Shown piece after piece: positions 1 through 9,504 of a DNA stretch of 64,000 nt. Position 1 is the stretch's first letter, and the number at the start of each line of letters is the position of its first letter. Below the pieces are notes generated by a model. The model did not search any database. It was not told where the DNA came from and saw only the letters and a list, made by a program, of their open reading frames with translations. The position numbers were made by a program, and so were the translations under genes. Source of the stretch: Arthrobacter sp. KBS0703. Its GTDB lineage: Bacteria > Actinomycetota > Actinomycetes > Actinomycetales > Micrococcaceae. The stretch is taken from positions 3,100,001 through 3,164,000 of the forward strand of contig NZ_MVDG02000001.1 in NCBI RefSeq assembly GCF_002008315.2. The letters are read 5' to 3'.

Positions 1-15
1 GTGTATAAGAGACAG
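1..15. other. Partial Nextera transposon-end adapter
   Basis: The first 15 bases match the last 15 bases of the Tn5 mosaic end used in Nextera libraries (ending AAGAGACAG). Full 38-bp junction copies occur three more times in the window. This is library-derived sequence at a contig join; the natural sequence upstream of the next gene fragment is cut off here. Confidence 0.93.
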
Positions 16-171
16 GTGGTGGACAGCCTGGGGAATGCGAGGCTGGAAACCGTTGTTCCGGTCTCTGTAACCGGTGGACGCGTCCGGGTCTTCGACCCCG
101 CCAAGGACACTGAAAGGGTGCTCTCCATCCACCGGATCATCGACATCGAAACAGCAGAGGAATCGCATTAG
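16..171 (+). CDS. C-terminal end of helicase-associated domain protein
   Basis: An open frame enters from the left edge and gives 51 codons before a TAG stop at 169-171. The piece begins VVDSLGNARLE and ends SIHRIIDIETAEESH. It resembles the WYL-like tail (dipeptide 'SIHRI' type ending) of the actinobacterial helicase-associated proteins (Helicase_C_3/XPB-associated) that are usually encoded just before an XPB-like helicase, as here. The N-terminal bulk is missing because an adapter sequence replaces it at the window edge. Assignment rests on the short tail plus the neighbour, so it is only moderately sure. Confidence 0.6.
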   Translation: MVDSLGNARLETVVPVSVTGGRVRVFDPAKDTERVLSIHRIIDIETAEESH

Positions 172-187
172 TGAAGGTTTTCGCAGC

Positions 188-1834
188 GTGAACGACGGCC
201 CGCTGATCGTCCAGAGCGACAAAACCATCCTTCTGGAAGTCGACCACGAACAAGCCACCGAGGCCCGGCACGCCATCGCTGCCTTCGCGGAGCTGGAACG
301 TGCGCCCGAACACATGCACAGCTACCGGCTCACGCCGCTGGGGCTCTGGAATGCCAGGGCGGCCGGGCTGGATGCGGAGAAAGTGCTCGACACCCTGCTC
401 AAGTACTCCCGTTTCCCGGTGCCGCATTCGCTGCTGATCGACATCGAGGAAACCATGTCCCGCTACGGGCGGCTCAGGCTCGAAAAGGATCCGCAGCACG
501 GGCTGGTCATGCGCACCACTGACTACCCCGTACTTGAGGAGGTCAGCCGGGCCAAGAAAATCCAGCCGCTGCTGGGGCCGCGCATCGACGGCGAGACCGT
601 GGTGGTCCACTCCTCCCAGCGCGGTCAGCTCAAGCAGCTGCTGCTGAAGATCGGCTGGCCTGCAGAGGACCTTGCCGGCTATGTCGACGGCACGCCCCAC
701 CCCATCATGCTGAACGAGTCGGGCTGGAAGCTGCGGCCCTACCAGCGGCTGGCCACCGAGAACTTCTGGGCCGGCGGCAGCGGCGTGGTGGTGCTGCCCT
801 GCGGCGCGGGCAAGACCCTGGTGGGCGCCGCGGCGATGGCCACGAGCTCCACCACCACGCTGATCCTCGTGACCAACACCGTCTCGGCACGGCAGTGGAA
901 AGACGAACTGCTCAAGCGGACCTCGCTGACCGAGGCCGAAATTGGCGAATATTCCGGGGCCGTCAAGGAAGTCCGGCCGGTGACGATCGCCACGTACCAG
1001 GTCCTCACCACGAAGCGGGGCGGCCTGTATCCGCACCTTGAGCTGGTGGACGGCAACGACTGGGGGCTGATCATCTACGACGAGGTTCACCTGCTCCCCG
1101 CACCGATCTTCCGGATGACCGCGGACCTCCAGGCCCGCCGCCGGCTGGGCCTGACAGCCACGCTGGTACGCGAGGACGGCAGGGAGGGCGAGGTCTTCAG
1201 CCTGATCGGACCCAAACGGTACGACGCGCCCTGGAAGGACATCGAGGCCCAGGGCTACATCGCGCCCGCGGACTGTGTGGAGGTGCGCGTGGACCTTCCC
1301 CGGGACGAGCGCGTCGCCTACGCCATGGCGGAGGACGCCGACAAGTACCGGCTCTGCGCCACCTCCGAGACCAAGACCCTCGTCGTGGAGCAGCTGATGG
1401 AACGGCACCGCGGCGAGCAGCTGCTCGTGATCGGGCAGTACATCGACCAACTCGATGAGCTGGGCGAGCGCCTGGGCGCGCCGGTCATCAAGGGTGAAAC
1501 CTCCGTGAAGGAGCGCCAGAGGCTCTACAATGCATTCCGCGCAGGTGAAATCCAGACGCTCGTCGTGTCCAAGGTGGCCAACTTCTCCATTGATCTCCCG
1601 GAAGCATCCGTTGCCATCCAGGTGTCGGGTTCCTTCGGGTCGCGGCAGGAAGAAGCCCAGCGGCTCGGCCGGCTGCTGCGTCCCAAGCAGGACGGCCGCG
1701 CGGCGCGCTTCTATTCGCTCGTGGCCCGGGACACGCTGGACCAGGACTTCGCTGCCAAGCGGCAGCGGTTTCTGGCCGAGCAGGGCTACGCATACCGGAT
1801 CATGGACGCCAAGGACGTGGACAAGGCCAGCTAG
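188..1834 (+). CDS. XPB/Ssl2-like DNA repair helicase
   Basis: Superfamily 2 DNA helicase of the bacterial XPB group, 548 residues, expected to unwind DNA in repair or transcription-linked processes. Visible motifs are a Walker A (CGAGKT, Lys about 209), a DEVH box (about 298-301), motif III GLTATLVRED and motif VI QEEAQRLGRLLRPK. The N-terminal XPB domain begins with GPLIVQSDKTILLEVDHE. I chose the GTG at 188 because the preserved family sequence starts there; an in-frame ATG at 74 would overlap the previous gene and adds non-conserved sequence. It follows the helicase-associated fragment by 16 bp, an arrangement common in Actinobacteria. Confidence 0.9.
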   Translation: MNDGPLIVQSDKTILLEVDHEQATEARHAIAAFAELERAPEHMHSYRLTPLGLWNARAAGLDAEKVLDTLLKYSRFPVPHSLLIDIEETMSRYGRLRLEKDPQHGLVMRTTDYPVLEEVSRAKKIQPLLGPRIDGETVVVHSSQRGQLKQLLLKIGWPAEDLAGYVDGTPHPIMLNESGWKLRPYQRLATENFWAGGSGVVVLPCGAGKTLVGAAAMATSSTTTLILVTNTVSARQWKDELLKRTSLTEAEIGEYSGAVKEVRPVTIATYQVLTTKRGGLYPHLELVDGNDWGLIIYDEVHLLPAPIFRMTADLQARRRLGLTATLVREDGREGEVFSLIGPKRYDAPWKDIEAQGYIAPADCVEVRVDLPRDERVAYAMAEDADKYRLCATSETKTLVVEQLMERHRGEQLLVIGQYIDQLDELGERLGAPVIKGETSVKERQRLYNAFRAGEIQTLVVSKVANFSIDLPEASVAIQVSGSFGSRQEEAQRLGRLLRPKQDGRAARFYSLVARDTLDQDFAAKRQRFLAEQGYAYRIMDAKDVDKAS

Positions 1835-1886
1835 CCCACGCAACACACAACTTTCATCCAGAAAACTCCCAGACTCTGGGAGCATC

Positions 1887-2609
1887 ATGGGAGATATGAA
1901 AAAGAACGGTGCCGAGGCAAAGCTCCTCGTGGTCGATGACGAGCCCAACATCCGCGAGCTGCTGTCCACGTCGCTGCGCTTCGCCGGGTTCGAGGTCGTG
2001 TCCGCCGGCAACGGGCGCGAGGCCCTCGCCGCCGCGGAAGCCCACACTCCGGACCTCGCCGTGCTCGACGTCATGCTTCCGGACATGGACGGCTTCACGG
2101 TGACGCGGCGGCTCCGCGCCGCCGGCAAGCATTTCCCGGTCCTGTTCCTCACCGCCAAGGACGACACCGAAGACAAGGTCACCGGACTCACCGTGGGCGG
2201 CGACGACTACGTCACCAAGCCGTTCAGCCTCGACGAAGTGGTGGCGCGGATCCGCGCGGTGCTGCGCCGCACCCAGCCGCTGCTGGACGACGACGAGGCA
2301 GTGATCCGCGTTGACGACCTCGAACTCGACGACGACGCCCACGAGGTGCGCCGCGGCGGAACGGTCATTGAGCTCTCGCCCACCGAGTTCAAGCTCCTGC
2401 GGTACCTGATGCTCAATCCCAACCGCGTGCTCTCCAAGGCCCAGATCCTGGACCACGTCTGGGAGTACGACTTCAACGGTGACGCCTCGATCGTGGAGTC
2501 CTACATTTCCTACCTGCGGCGCAAGGTGGACATCGATCCCGACGCCCCGGCCCTGATCCAGACCAAACGCGGCGTCGGCTACGTGCTGCGGACAGCAGAA
2601 AAGCGCTGA
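1887..2609 (+). CDS. OmpR-family response regulator
   Basis: DNA-binding response regulator of 240 residues, the output half of a two-component system. The receiver domain (about 12-125) has the acidic pair D17/D18, the phosphoacceptor D61 in LDVMLPD, T89 and K111 in VTKPF. A winged-helix Trans_reg_C domain follows (about 145-237), ending in the typical RGVGYVLR. The ATG at 1887 is preceded by GGGAG at a short spacing; a second ATG lies three codons in. The sensor kinase gene begins 2 bp after the stop, so the two are cotranscribed and very likely partners. The signal sensed cannot be read from the sequence. Confidence 0.93.
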   Translation: MGDMKKNGAEAKLLVVDDEPNIRELLSTSLRFAGFEVVSAGNGREALAAAEAHTPDLAVLDVMLPDMDGFTVTRRLRAAGKHFPVLFLTAKDDTEDKVTGLTVGGDDYVTKPFSLDEVVARIRAVLRRTQPLLDDDEAVIRVDDLELDDDAHEVRRGGTVIELSPTEFKLLRYLMLNPNRVLSKAQILDHVWEYDFNGDASIVESYISYLRRKVDIDPDAPALIQTKRGVGYVLRTAEKR

Positions 2610-2611
2610 CC

Positions 2612-4198
2612 TTGCTGGAACGCTGGAAGTCCGCCACCCTCCGGTCCCAGCTGGTGGCCATCATGATGGCCCTCATGCTGGTGGCCTTGGCTGTGACCGG
2701 GGCGGGCACCCTGACACTGCTGCGCAGCTACCTCGAAGGCCAGGTGGACGACAAACTCAAGGCCGCCGTCGAATCTGCCGAGCAGGAGCGGTCCTTTAGC
2801 CAGATCGCCATGCCCAACACGAGTGTCCCCACCGATTACTCGGTGGTCGTCTACTACCCGGGAGCCCCGGGACGGGTTCTCGGCGACAGCAAGGACCCCC
2901 GCCCGGACATCGACGCGATCACCGTGGAGGAGGCCCGGCAGCGCGGCTTTGAGCCCTACCAGGTCCGCGGCACCGACAACGCCAACTGGCGGGTGGTTGC
3001 TGTCAGCATCGTCGACAGCAACCAGCAGCGGGCCGTGGTGGTCATCGGGCTGCCGCTCTCGACGGTGGATGAAGTCCTGCGCCACGCCACGCTGGTGGTG
3101 GTGGGTGTCGGGATGCTGACGCTGATCCTCGCCTTCTTCATCGCCTCCTGGACAGTCACCAGATCCTTCCGCCCGCTGGCCCGGGTCGAGAAGACGGCGG
3201 CCGCCATCGCGGCCGGCGACCTGTCACGCCGCGTCGCAGTGGAGAATCCGGACACGGAGGTGGGACGCCTCGGACGGTCGTTGAACGCCATGCTCGCCCA
3301 TATCGAGGCCGCCTTCGCAGCACGGATGGCCTCCGAGGACCGCATGCGGCGTTTCGCCGCCGACGCATCGCACGAATTGCGCACTCCGCTCGTGACAATC
3401 AGGGGATATTCGGAGCTCTACCGGCACGGCGCACTGGAGTCCCCTGAGGACGTCGCCAGCGCCATGGGCCGGATCGAGAGCGAAGCCAAGCGCATGGGCT
3501 CCATGGTAGAGGACCTGCTCCTGCTGGCACGGCTCGATGAGCAGCGGCCCCTCCAGGAAAAACCCGTCGACCTCCAGCTGCTCGCCCACGACGCCGTGGT
3601 GGATACCCAGGCCAGCGACCAGAAGCGCGTGATCACCCTGACGGGCCTCGACGGAAGCCGCGCCGAGCCGGCACCTGCGCTCGGCGACGAAGCGAAGCTC
3701 CGCCAGGTGGTGGGCAACCTCGTAGGCAACGCTTTGCGGTACACACCCGAACGCACGCCGATCGAACTCGCAGTAGGCGTGCGGTCAGGCGCCGACGGTT
3801 CGCAGCGGGCCGTCTTGGAAGTCCGGGACCACGGGCCCGGAATTCCGGACAGCGAAGCGCCCAAAGTCTTCGAACGCTTCTATCGGGCCGACACCTCGCG
3901 CACCAGGGATACCGGCGGCAGCGGGCTCGGCCTGGCCATCGTGGCGGCCATCGTGGGCTCGCACGGCGGGTCCGTACGCGTGGACACCACCAAGGGCGGC
4001 GGCGCAACACTGACGGTGAGTCTGCCCGTCCGCGATGATGCACGGGAAGAGCACCATGAAGACGCCCGGAGCGAAAGCCTGGACGGCACTCCCCACGGCG
4101 ACGGAACCGGCGACGGCGGCAGCCGAGCCTCCAGCCAGGGCGGCGACGGTCGAGGCAGCGACAGCAGCCAGGCCGGGTTGTCCACATACAGGAACTGA
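2612..4198 (+). CDS. Sensor histidine kinase (HAMP, HisKA, HATPase)
   Basis: Membrane sensor kinase of 528 residues that should phosphorylate the regulator encoded immediately upstream. Order: membrane segment (about 13-38), extracytoplasmic sensor region, second membrane segment (about 160-180), HAMP, H-box with H254 in SHELRTP, N-box with N373, G1 (DHGPGIP), F-box (ERFYRAD) and G2 (GSGLGLAIV). The start is a TTG 2 bp after the regulator stop, with no strong ribosome site, which suggests translational coupling. The last roughly 60 residues after the ATPase domain are a hydrophilic Gly/Ser/Asp/Glu-rich tail unlike the conserved part. Motifs place it firmly in the family; ligand unknown. Confidence 0.92.
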   Translation: MLERWKSATLRSQLVAIMMALMLVALAVTGAGTLTLLRSYLEGQVDDKLKAAVESAEQERSFSQIAMPNTSVPTDYSVVVYYPGAPGRVLGDSKDPRPDIDAITVEEARQRGFEPYQVRGTDNANWRVVAVSIVDSNQQRAVVVIGLPLSTVDEVLRHATLVVVGVGMLTLILAFFIASWTVTRSFRPLARVEKTAAAIAAGDLSRRVAVENPDTEVGRLGRSLNAMLAHIEAAFAARMASEDRMRRFAADASHELRTPLVTIRGYSELYRHGALESPEDVASAMGRIESEAKRMGSMVEDLLLLARLDEQRPLQEKPVDLQLLAHDAVVDTQASDQKRVITLTGLDGSRAEPAPALGDEAKLRQVVGNLVGNALRYTPERTPIELAVGVRSGADGSQRAVLEVRDHGPGIPDSEAPKVFERFYRADTSRTRDTGGSGLGLAIVAAIVGSHGGSVRVDTTKGGGATLTVSLPVRDDAREEHHEDARSESLDGTPHGDGTGDGGSRASSQGGDGRGSDSSQAGLSTYRN

Positions 4199-4302
4199 CC
4201 TGTCGCGCCCGCCGCGGCTGATTTCATAGGCTCGGCATAGCGGACCGGAAAACCGGCCCCATTCCGCAACCGACTGTCCCGCACACCGCGGTGCCGTGCG
4301 CC

Positions 4303-4327
4303 ACAGTACTGCGCACCGCAGTACTGT
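4303..4327. repeat. Perfect 10-bp inverted repeat before the WXG100 gene
   Basis: ACAGTACTGC and its exact reverse complement GCAGTACTGT are separated by five bases (GCACC). It ends 38 bp before the next ATG. The surrounding DNA also repeats short CACCGCAGT-like words. There is no T-run, so a classical terminator is unlikely; an operator or an mRNA hairpin is possible. Confidence 0.65.
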
Positions 4328-4365
4328 ACACCGCAGTCCCCGCACTATATCGAGAGGCCACAGCC

Positions 4366-4653
4366 ATGAGCATCATTTCCGTCGATACCGAGCTCCTCCA
4401 GATGAAGTCAGCCAACGTGAAGGCAACGGTCGACCGCATCAGCGCCGACGTCCAGGCCATGAAGCATGGCCTGGACGAACTCCAAGGAACATGGCGCGGG
4501 TCAGCCGCCACCAACTTCCAGGCACTCGTCACCGAATGGACGCTGACGCAAAGCAAGGTGGAGGCGTCGCTGGCGTCCATCAACCTCGCGCTGTCCTCCG
4601 CTGCGGCCACCTATGCCCAGGCTGAACAGGGCAACGCCCAGCGCTTCAGCTAG
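4366..4653 (+). CDS. WXG100 (EsxA-like) secreted protein
   Basis: Small helical protein of 95 residues of the WXG100 family, normally exported by a type VII (ESX-like) system. The centre carries the W-x-G turn (GTWRGSA, Trp about 44) between two helices rich in Ala, Lys and Gln, and there is no signal peptide, all as expected. The ATG at 4366 follows a CGAGAGG ribosome site. The record could also be read from an upstream in-frame ATG at 4291, but that extension is compositionally odd and lacks a ribosome site. No EccC-type ATPase or partner WXG gene lies nearby, so it is an orphan within this window. Confidence 0.85.
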   Translation: MSIISVDTELLQMKSANVKATVDRISADVQAMKHGLDELQGTWRGSAATNFQALVTEWTLTQSKVEASLASINLALSSAAATYAQAEQGNAQRFS

Positions 4654-4678
4654 CGGACGCGAAGGGCGGCGCGCCCTG

Positions 4679-5743
4679 TCAGGCCTCCGGCGTGCTCTGG
4701 TGGAAGCGGAGGCGCCATTGTCCGCCGTCCAGGACCCACAAGGAGCTCCGGAGGGCGGTGCCGGAGCGTGAGTAGCTCCGGTAGGTCAGCAGGATCGTGT
4801 CCGATCCGATGCGGTCGGCACCGAGAACGTCCAGGTCGACCGGGCCTGCCGGGCTTTCCTCGAGGGACATCATCATCGCGTCCCGGGTCCAGATCCTTCC
4901 GGCGCTGCCGATTTCCACGAAATCCGGATGCAGTAGCACGCCGGTCCGCCCGATGTCGCTGCGCACGTCCGGGCGCAGGAGCTCGCGCTCCAGCGCTTCC
5001 ACGGTTTCCTCCGCGCTGGGACCGCGGCCGCGCGTCGCGGCGAAAACGTCCGTGCCCAGTTCACTGAACAGGTCCGGCTCGCTAAACGGTCCTGATCCGT
5101 TGCTGCCCGCTCCGGCGCTGTCCTCCCCCGCGCTATCCTCCCCCGCGCTGCCCGGGCCCTCGCTGTCCAGGCCGCCAAACAGGTCCAGCTCGTCCACTCC
5201 GTTGGGTTCGGAGAAAGACGATGCCTGACGGACGGCCACGGTCTGCCGCGCCTCCGGTTCCTCGGCCGCGGCGGCAGCCCCGGGGAAGCCCGGCCCCGAC
5301 CGGGCGGCCACACCCTGTTGGTAGGCCACGGCGACGGCACGGGCGCGCTCGTCGGCCGCTTCGTTCAGGTCATGGCCCGCGTGGCCCTTGACCCACTCGA
5401 AGGTGTATTTCCGGCCGACCAGTTCCCGGTCAATGTCCTTCAGGATGTCAACGTTGAGGACCGGCTTGCCGTCAGCCTTGCGCCACCCTTTGCGCTTCCA
5501 GCCGGGCATCCACTTGGTCACTGAATTGATCACATACTGGCTGTCGCAGAGAATACGCAGATCCTCCTGCGGGATGTGGGCGGTAGCGCGGAAAAGGTCC
5601 AACACAGCCATCAGCTCACCCTGGTTGTTCGTGCCGTGCGGCCATCCTCCGGCGCGCCAGCAATCATCGTTTACGTACCAGGCCCATCCGGCCGGGCCGG
5701 GATTTCCTAAAGCCGAACCGTCGGCCGCTGCAGTAATCGTCAC
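4679..5743 (-). CDS. rnhA: Ribonuclease HI with C-terminal DUF4440-like domain
   Basis: RNase HI degrades the RNA strand of RNA-DNA hybrids. The N-terminal domain (about 1-140) has the catalytic set D8, E43, D67 and D131 plus H121, with the LCDSQYVI and KGHAGHDLNEAAD motifs. A low-complexity linker (about 145-240) includes repeats of SAGED. The C-terminal 110 residues (ELLRPDVRSDIG to FHQSTPEA) look like a DUF4440/SnoaL-type fold, not usual for RNase HI. Start: GTG at 5743 gives VTITAAADGS directly at the domain edge with AGGATGGA upstream; an ATG at 5815 would add 24 unconserved residues. The enzyme call is firm, the role of the second domain unknown. Confidence 0.88.
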   Translation of the reverse strand: MTITAAADGSALGNPGPAGWAWYVNDDCWRAGGWPHGTNNQGELMAVLDLFRATAHIPQEDLRILCDSQYVINSVTKWMPGWKRKGWRKADGKPVLNVDILKDIDRELVGRKYTFEWVKGHAGHDLNEAADERARAVAVAYQQGVAARSGPGFPGAAAAAEEPEARQTVAVRQASSFSEPNGVDELDLFGGLDSEGPGSAGEDSAGEDSAGAGSNGSGPFSEPDLFSELGTDVFAATRGRGPSAEETVEALERELLRPDVRSDIGRTGVLLHPDFVEIGSAGRIWTRDAMMMSLEESPAGPVDLDVLGADRIGSDTILLTYRSYSRSGTALRSSLWVLDGGQWRLRFHQSTPEA

Positions 5744-5830
5744 GGATCCATCCTGCCAGACACCACCGACACTGCCGTCCGCGGGCACCCCGCGGCCATG
5801 CGGGACACGCATCATTGCCGTTAAAGGCCT

Positions 5831-5862
5831 GCGGCGGCCCCACCCGAAGGTGGGACCGCCGC
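5831..5862 (-). terminator. Terminator hairpin after groEL
   Basis: A 14-bp GC-rich stem (one G-U pair) closes a CGAA loop 40 bp beyond the groEL stop. On the minus strand it is followed by AGGCCTTTAA. It probably ends groEL transcription and separates it from rnhA. Confidence 0.75.
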
Positions 5863-5901
5863 CGATCTTTAAGCGTTGTGCGCTAGCCGGAAGGCAGGGG
5901 G

Positions 5902-7707
<1,806 letters not shown>

Positions 7708-7734
7708 TTAGCAGTCGATACGTAGGAGTGCTAA
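7708..7734 (-). promoter_or_regulatory. CIRCE element, groEL-proximal copy
   Basis: TTAGCAGTC-N9-GAGTGCTAA. One base differs from the CIRCE consensus TTAGCACTC-N9-GAGTGCTAA, the binding site of the heat-shock repressor HrcA. It lies about 180 bp upstream of the groEL start codon, 7 bp from a second copy. Confidence 0.85.
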
Positions 7735-7741
7735 TCAATAA

Positions 7742-7768
7742 TTAGCACTCCCCCGGGGAGAGTGCAAG
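7742..7768 (-). promoter_or_regulatory. CIRCE element, groEL-distal copy
   Basis: TTAGCACTC-N9-GAGTGCAAG, with one perfect half-site and one with two mismatches. Together with 7708-7734 it forms a tandem HrcA operator upstream of groEL. Confidence 0.85.
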
Positions 7769-7819
7769 CAGATGCGGCCGAAAACCGTGGAACGGCGGCA
7801 GGCGCTTCGCTCCCAGCGA

Positions 7820-9145
7820 TCAGCCGGCGGCCCGGCCGGCCGCCTCGGTGCCGGTAAGTTTGGCGTTGTTGTCCGCGCCATAGGTGAACACCATGTAGTT
7901 GGCAGCGGTGACATCGCCGTTCACATCGAACCGGACAGGGCCTGATTCACCGTCATAGTCCACGGCGGTTCCGGCCTTAATGGCAGGGAGGCATTCCTTG
8001 TACGTCTTGCAGACGGGGGGCTTCCCGGCGGGCTGGGCGGCGCTTTGGCCCTGGCCTGCAGAGCCGCCCGAGACGGAGATCAGTTTCGCGGCGATCGAGG
8101 CGCCGGCGTCGTCATCCGCCACGGCGGCCGCCACGGCGGCAAGATTAACGGCGTCGTAGGTTTCCGGCGCAAAGGTCATGTCCTTGAGGCCCGCGTCCAC
8201 TGCCACGAGTTCACCCTGCAGGTGCGCGGATGGGAAGACCCCGGGGACGACGGCGCGCGCGCCGTCCAGCGCCTTGGCGCCGAGCCCCGAGCCGTACTGC
8301 CTGAAGGCGCCGTCGCTCAGGATGAGCTTGCTGCCCGGCATGCCGGCGTTGGTGAGTTCGGCGACGGCCCCCTGCGCCCCGTCGCGGGCAATGACGACGA
8401 CAGCGTCCGGCGCGGCCTCCCGGGCGGCCGCCGCGGCTTTCTGCGCCTCCCCCGGTTTGAAGGCGGAAAGCGTCACCGCTTCCAGCCCGGCCCCCTTCGC
8501 TGAAGCGGACACAGCCGCTGACACGTCCTTGCCGTATCCGCCGTCCTCGTAAACCACGGCGAGGCTCTTGGCCCCGCCGTCCCTGGCCAGTTTCACCAGG
8601 ATGGCCGCCTGGGCGACGTCGGCCGCGGCTGTGCGGAAGTAATATCCGCCGCTGTTGTACTTGCTCAGCTCCGCCGAAGTATTCGCCGGAGAAATGAGCG
8701 TGACCTTGGCCTTGGACAAAACGTCAATGGCGCCCGGCGCCCGGCTCGAATCCGTGGGGCCAATCACGACGTCGGCCTTCGCGTCCACAAGCTCCCCCGC
8801 CTGCGCGGCGGTGTCGGCGTCGGTGTTCGCCGGCAGCAGTTCCACCGGCCGGCCTTTGTGGCCGCCGGCCGCATTGATTTCCTGGACGGCCAGTTTCGCG
8901 GCCGCCAGCTGGGCAGCGTTGAGGAACGCCTGCGGGCCGGTGTTGTCAAGGATCAGGCCGATCCGCAGGGTGCCGTCACCGCTGGCCTCCACCGAGGCCG
9001 TCCTCGCGTTGCCCGCAGAACCGGAGCACCCGCCCAGCGCCAATACGGCGGCAGCACCCCAGGCGGCGGTGCGGGCGGACGTCAAGGTTCCGGTCCGACG
9101 TCGGGCAGTCACCGGGGAGGACCTGCGGGCGGCGCGGGGCGTCAC
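7820..9145 (-). CDS. ABC transporter substrate-binding lipoprotein (Peripla_BP_6)
   Basis: Extracytoplasmic binding protein of the branched-chain amino acid/amide receptor family, 441 residues. A basic N-terminus and hydrophobic stretch lead to a lipobox (LALGGC), so it should be anchored to the membrane by lipidation. The mature part starts with TLRIGLILDNTGPQA and contains AAAKLAVQEINAAGG, typical of LivJ-like folds. No permease or ATPase genes accompany it, so its ligand and partner are unknown. The GTG at 9145 shares its G with the cold-shock gene's TAG stop (TAGTG); a GTG 11 codons downstream is an alternative start that still keeps the signal sequence. Confidence 0.85.
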   Translation of the reverse strand: MTPRAARRSSPVTARRRTGTLTSARTAAWGAAAVLALGGCSGSAGNARTASVEASGDGTLRIGLILDNTGPQAFLNAAQLAAAKLAVQEINAAGGHKGRPVELLPANTDADTAAQAGELVDAKADVVIGPTDSSRAPGAIDVLSKAKVTLISPANTSAELSKYNSGGYYFRTAAADVAQAAILVKLARDGGAKSLAVVYEDGGYGKDVSAAVSASAKGAGLEAVTLSAFKPGEAQKAAAAAREAAPDAVVVIARDGAQGAVAELTNAGMPGSKLILSDGAFRQYGSGLGAKALDGARAVVPGVFPSAHLQGELVAVDAGLKDMTFAPETYDAVNLAAVAAAVADDDAGASIAAKLISVSGGSAGQGQSAAQPAGKPPVCKTYKECLPAIKAGTAVDYDGESGPVRFDVNGDVTAANYMVFTYGADNNAKLTGTEAAGRAAG

Positions 9146-9348
9146 TAGGCGGGCCGCACGTTTTCGGCCTGCGGGCCCTTTTCGCCTTCGCCGACTTCCA
9201 GCTCCACGCGCTGGCCCTCGTCAAGAGCGCGGTAACCGTCACCCTGGATGGCGGACCAGTGCACAAAGACGTCGTCGCCCGAGCCGTCAACCGTAATAAA
9301 GCCGTAGCCCTTTTCCGCGTTGAACCACTTCACGGTTCCCAATGCCAT
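9145..9348 (-). CDS. Cold-shock protein, CspA family
   Basis: Single-stranded nucleic-acid-binding cold-shock domain of 67 residues, acting as an RNA chaperone. It starts [18 protein letters not shown], with RNP1 (KGYGFI) and an RNP2-like VFVHW, where Trp replaces the usual Phe/Tyr. ATG at 9348 fits the normal length; an in-frame ATG three codons upstream (9357) is less likely. Its stop overlaps the start of the downstream lipoprotein gene by one base, so the two may be translationally coupled. About 155 bp upstream carry no gene and may hold the promoter and 5' leader. Confidence 0.93.
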   Translation of the reverse strand: MALGTVKWFNAEKGYGFITVDGSGDDVFVHWSAIQGDGYRALDEGQRVELEVGEGEKGPQAENVRPA

Positions 9349-9504
9349 GATCTCCACACTTTCAGATTGCTTCCGTAAGGCCCACTTCAGTGTGTGCCGT
9401 GAATTACGCGTTGAAGTCTGGAATCACTCTATCGACGGGCCCGTCCGGGCGCAGTCAGGCAGCTAAGACCGTGCCCAATAGTTATTGAGGCGTAACCCAA
9501 ACGG

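Noticed and set aside
137..2191. A 684-codon minus-strand frame opposite the XPB and regulator genes
   Set aside because: It crosses two convincing genes on the other strand and has low-complexity mirror composition.
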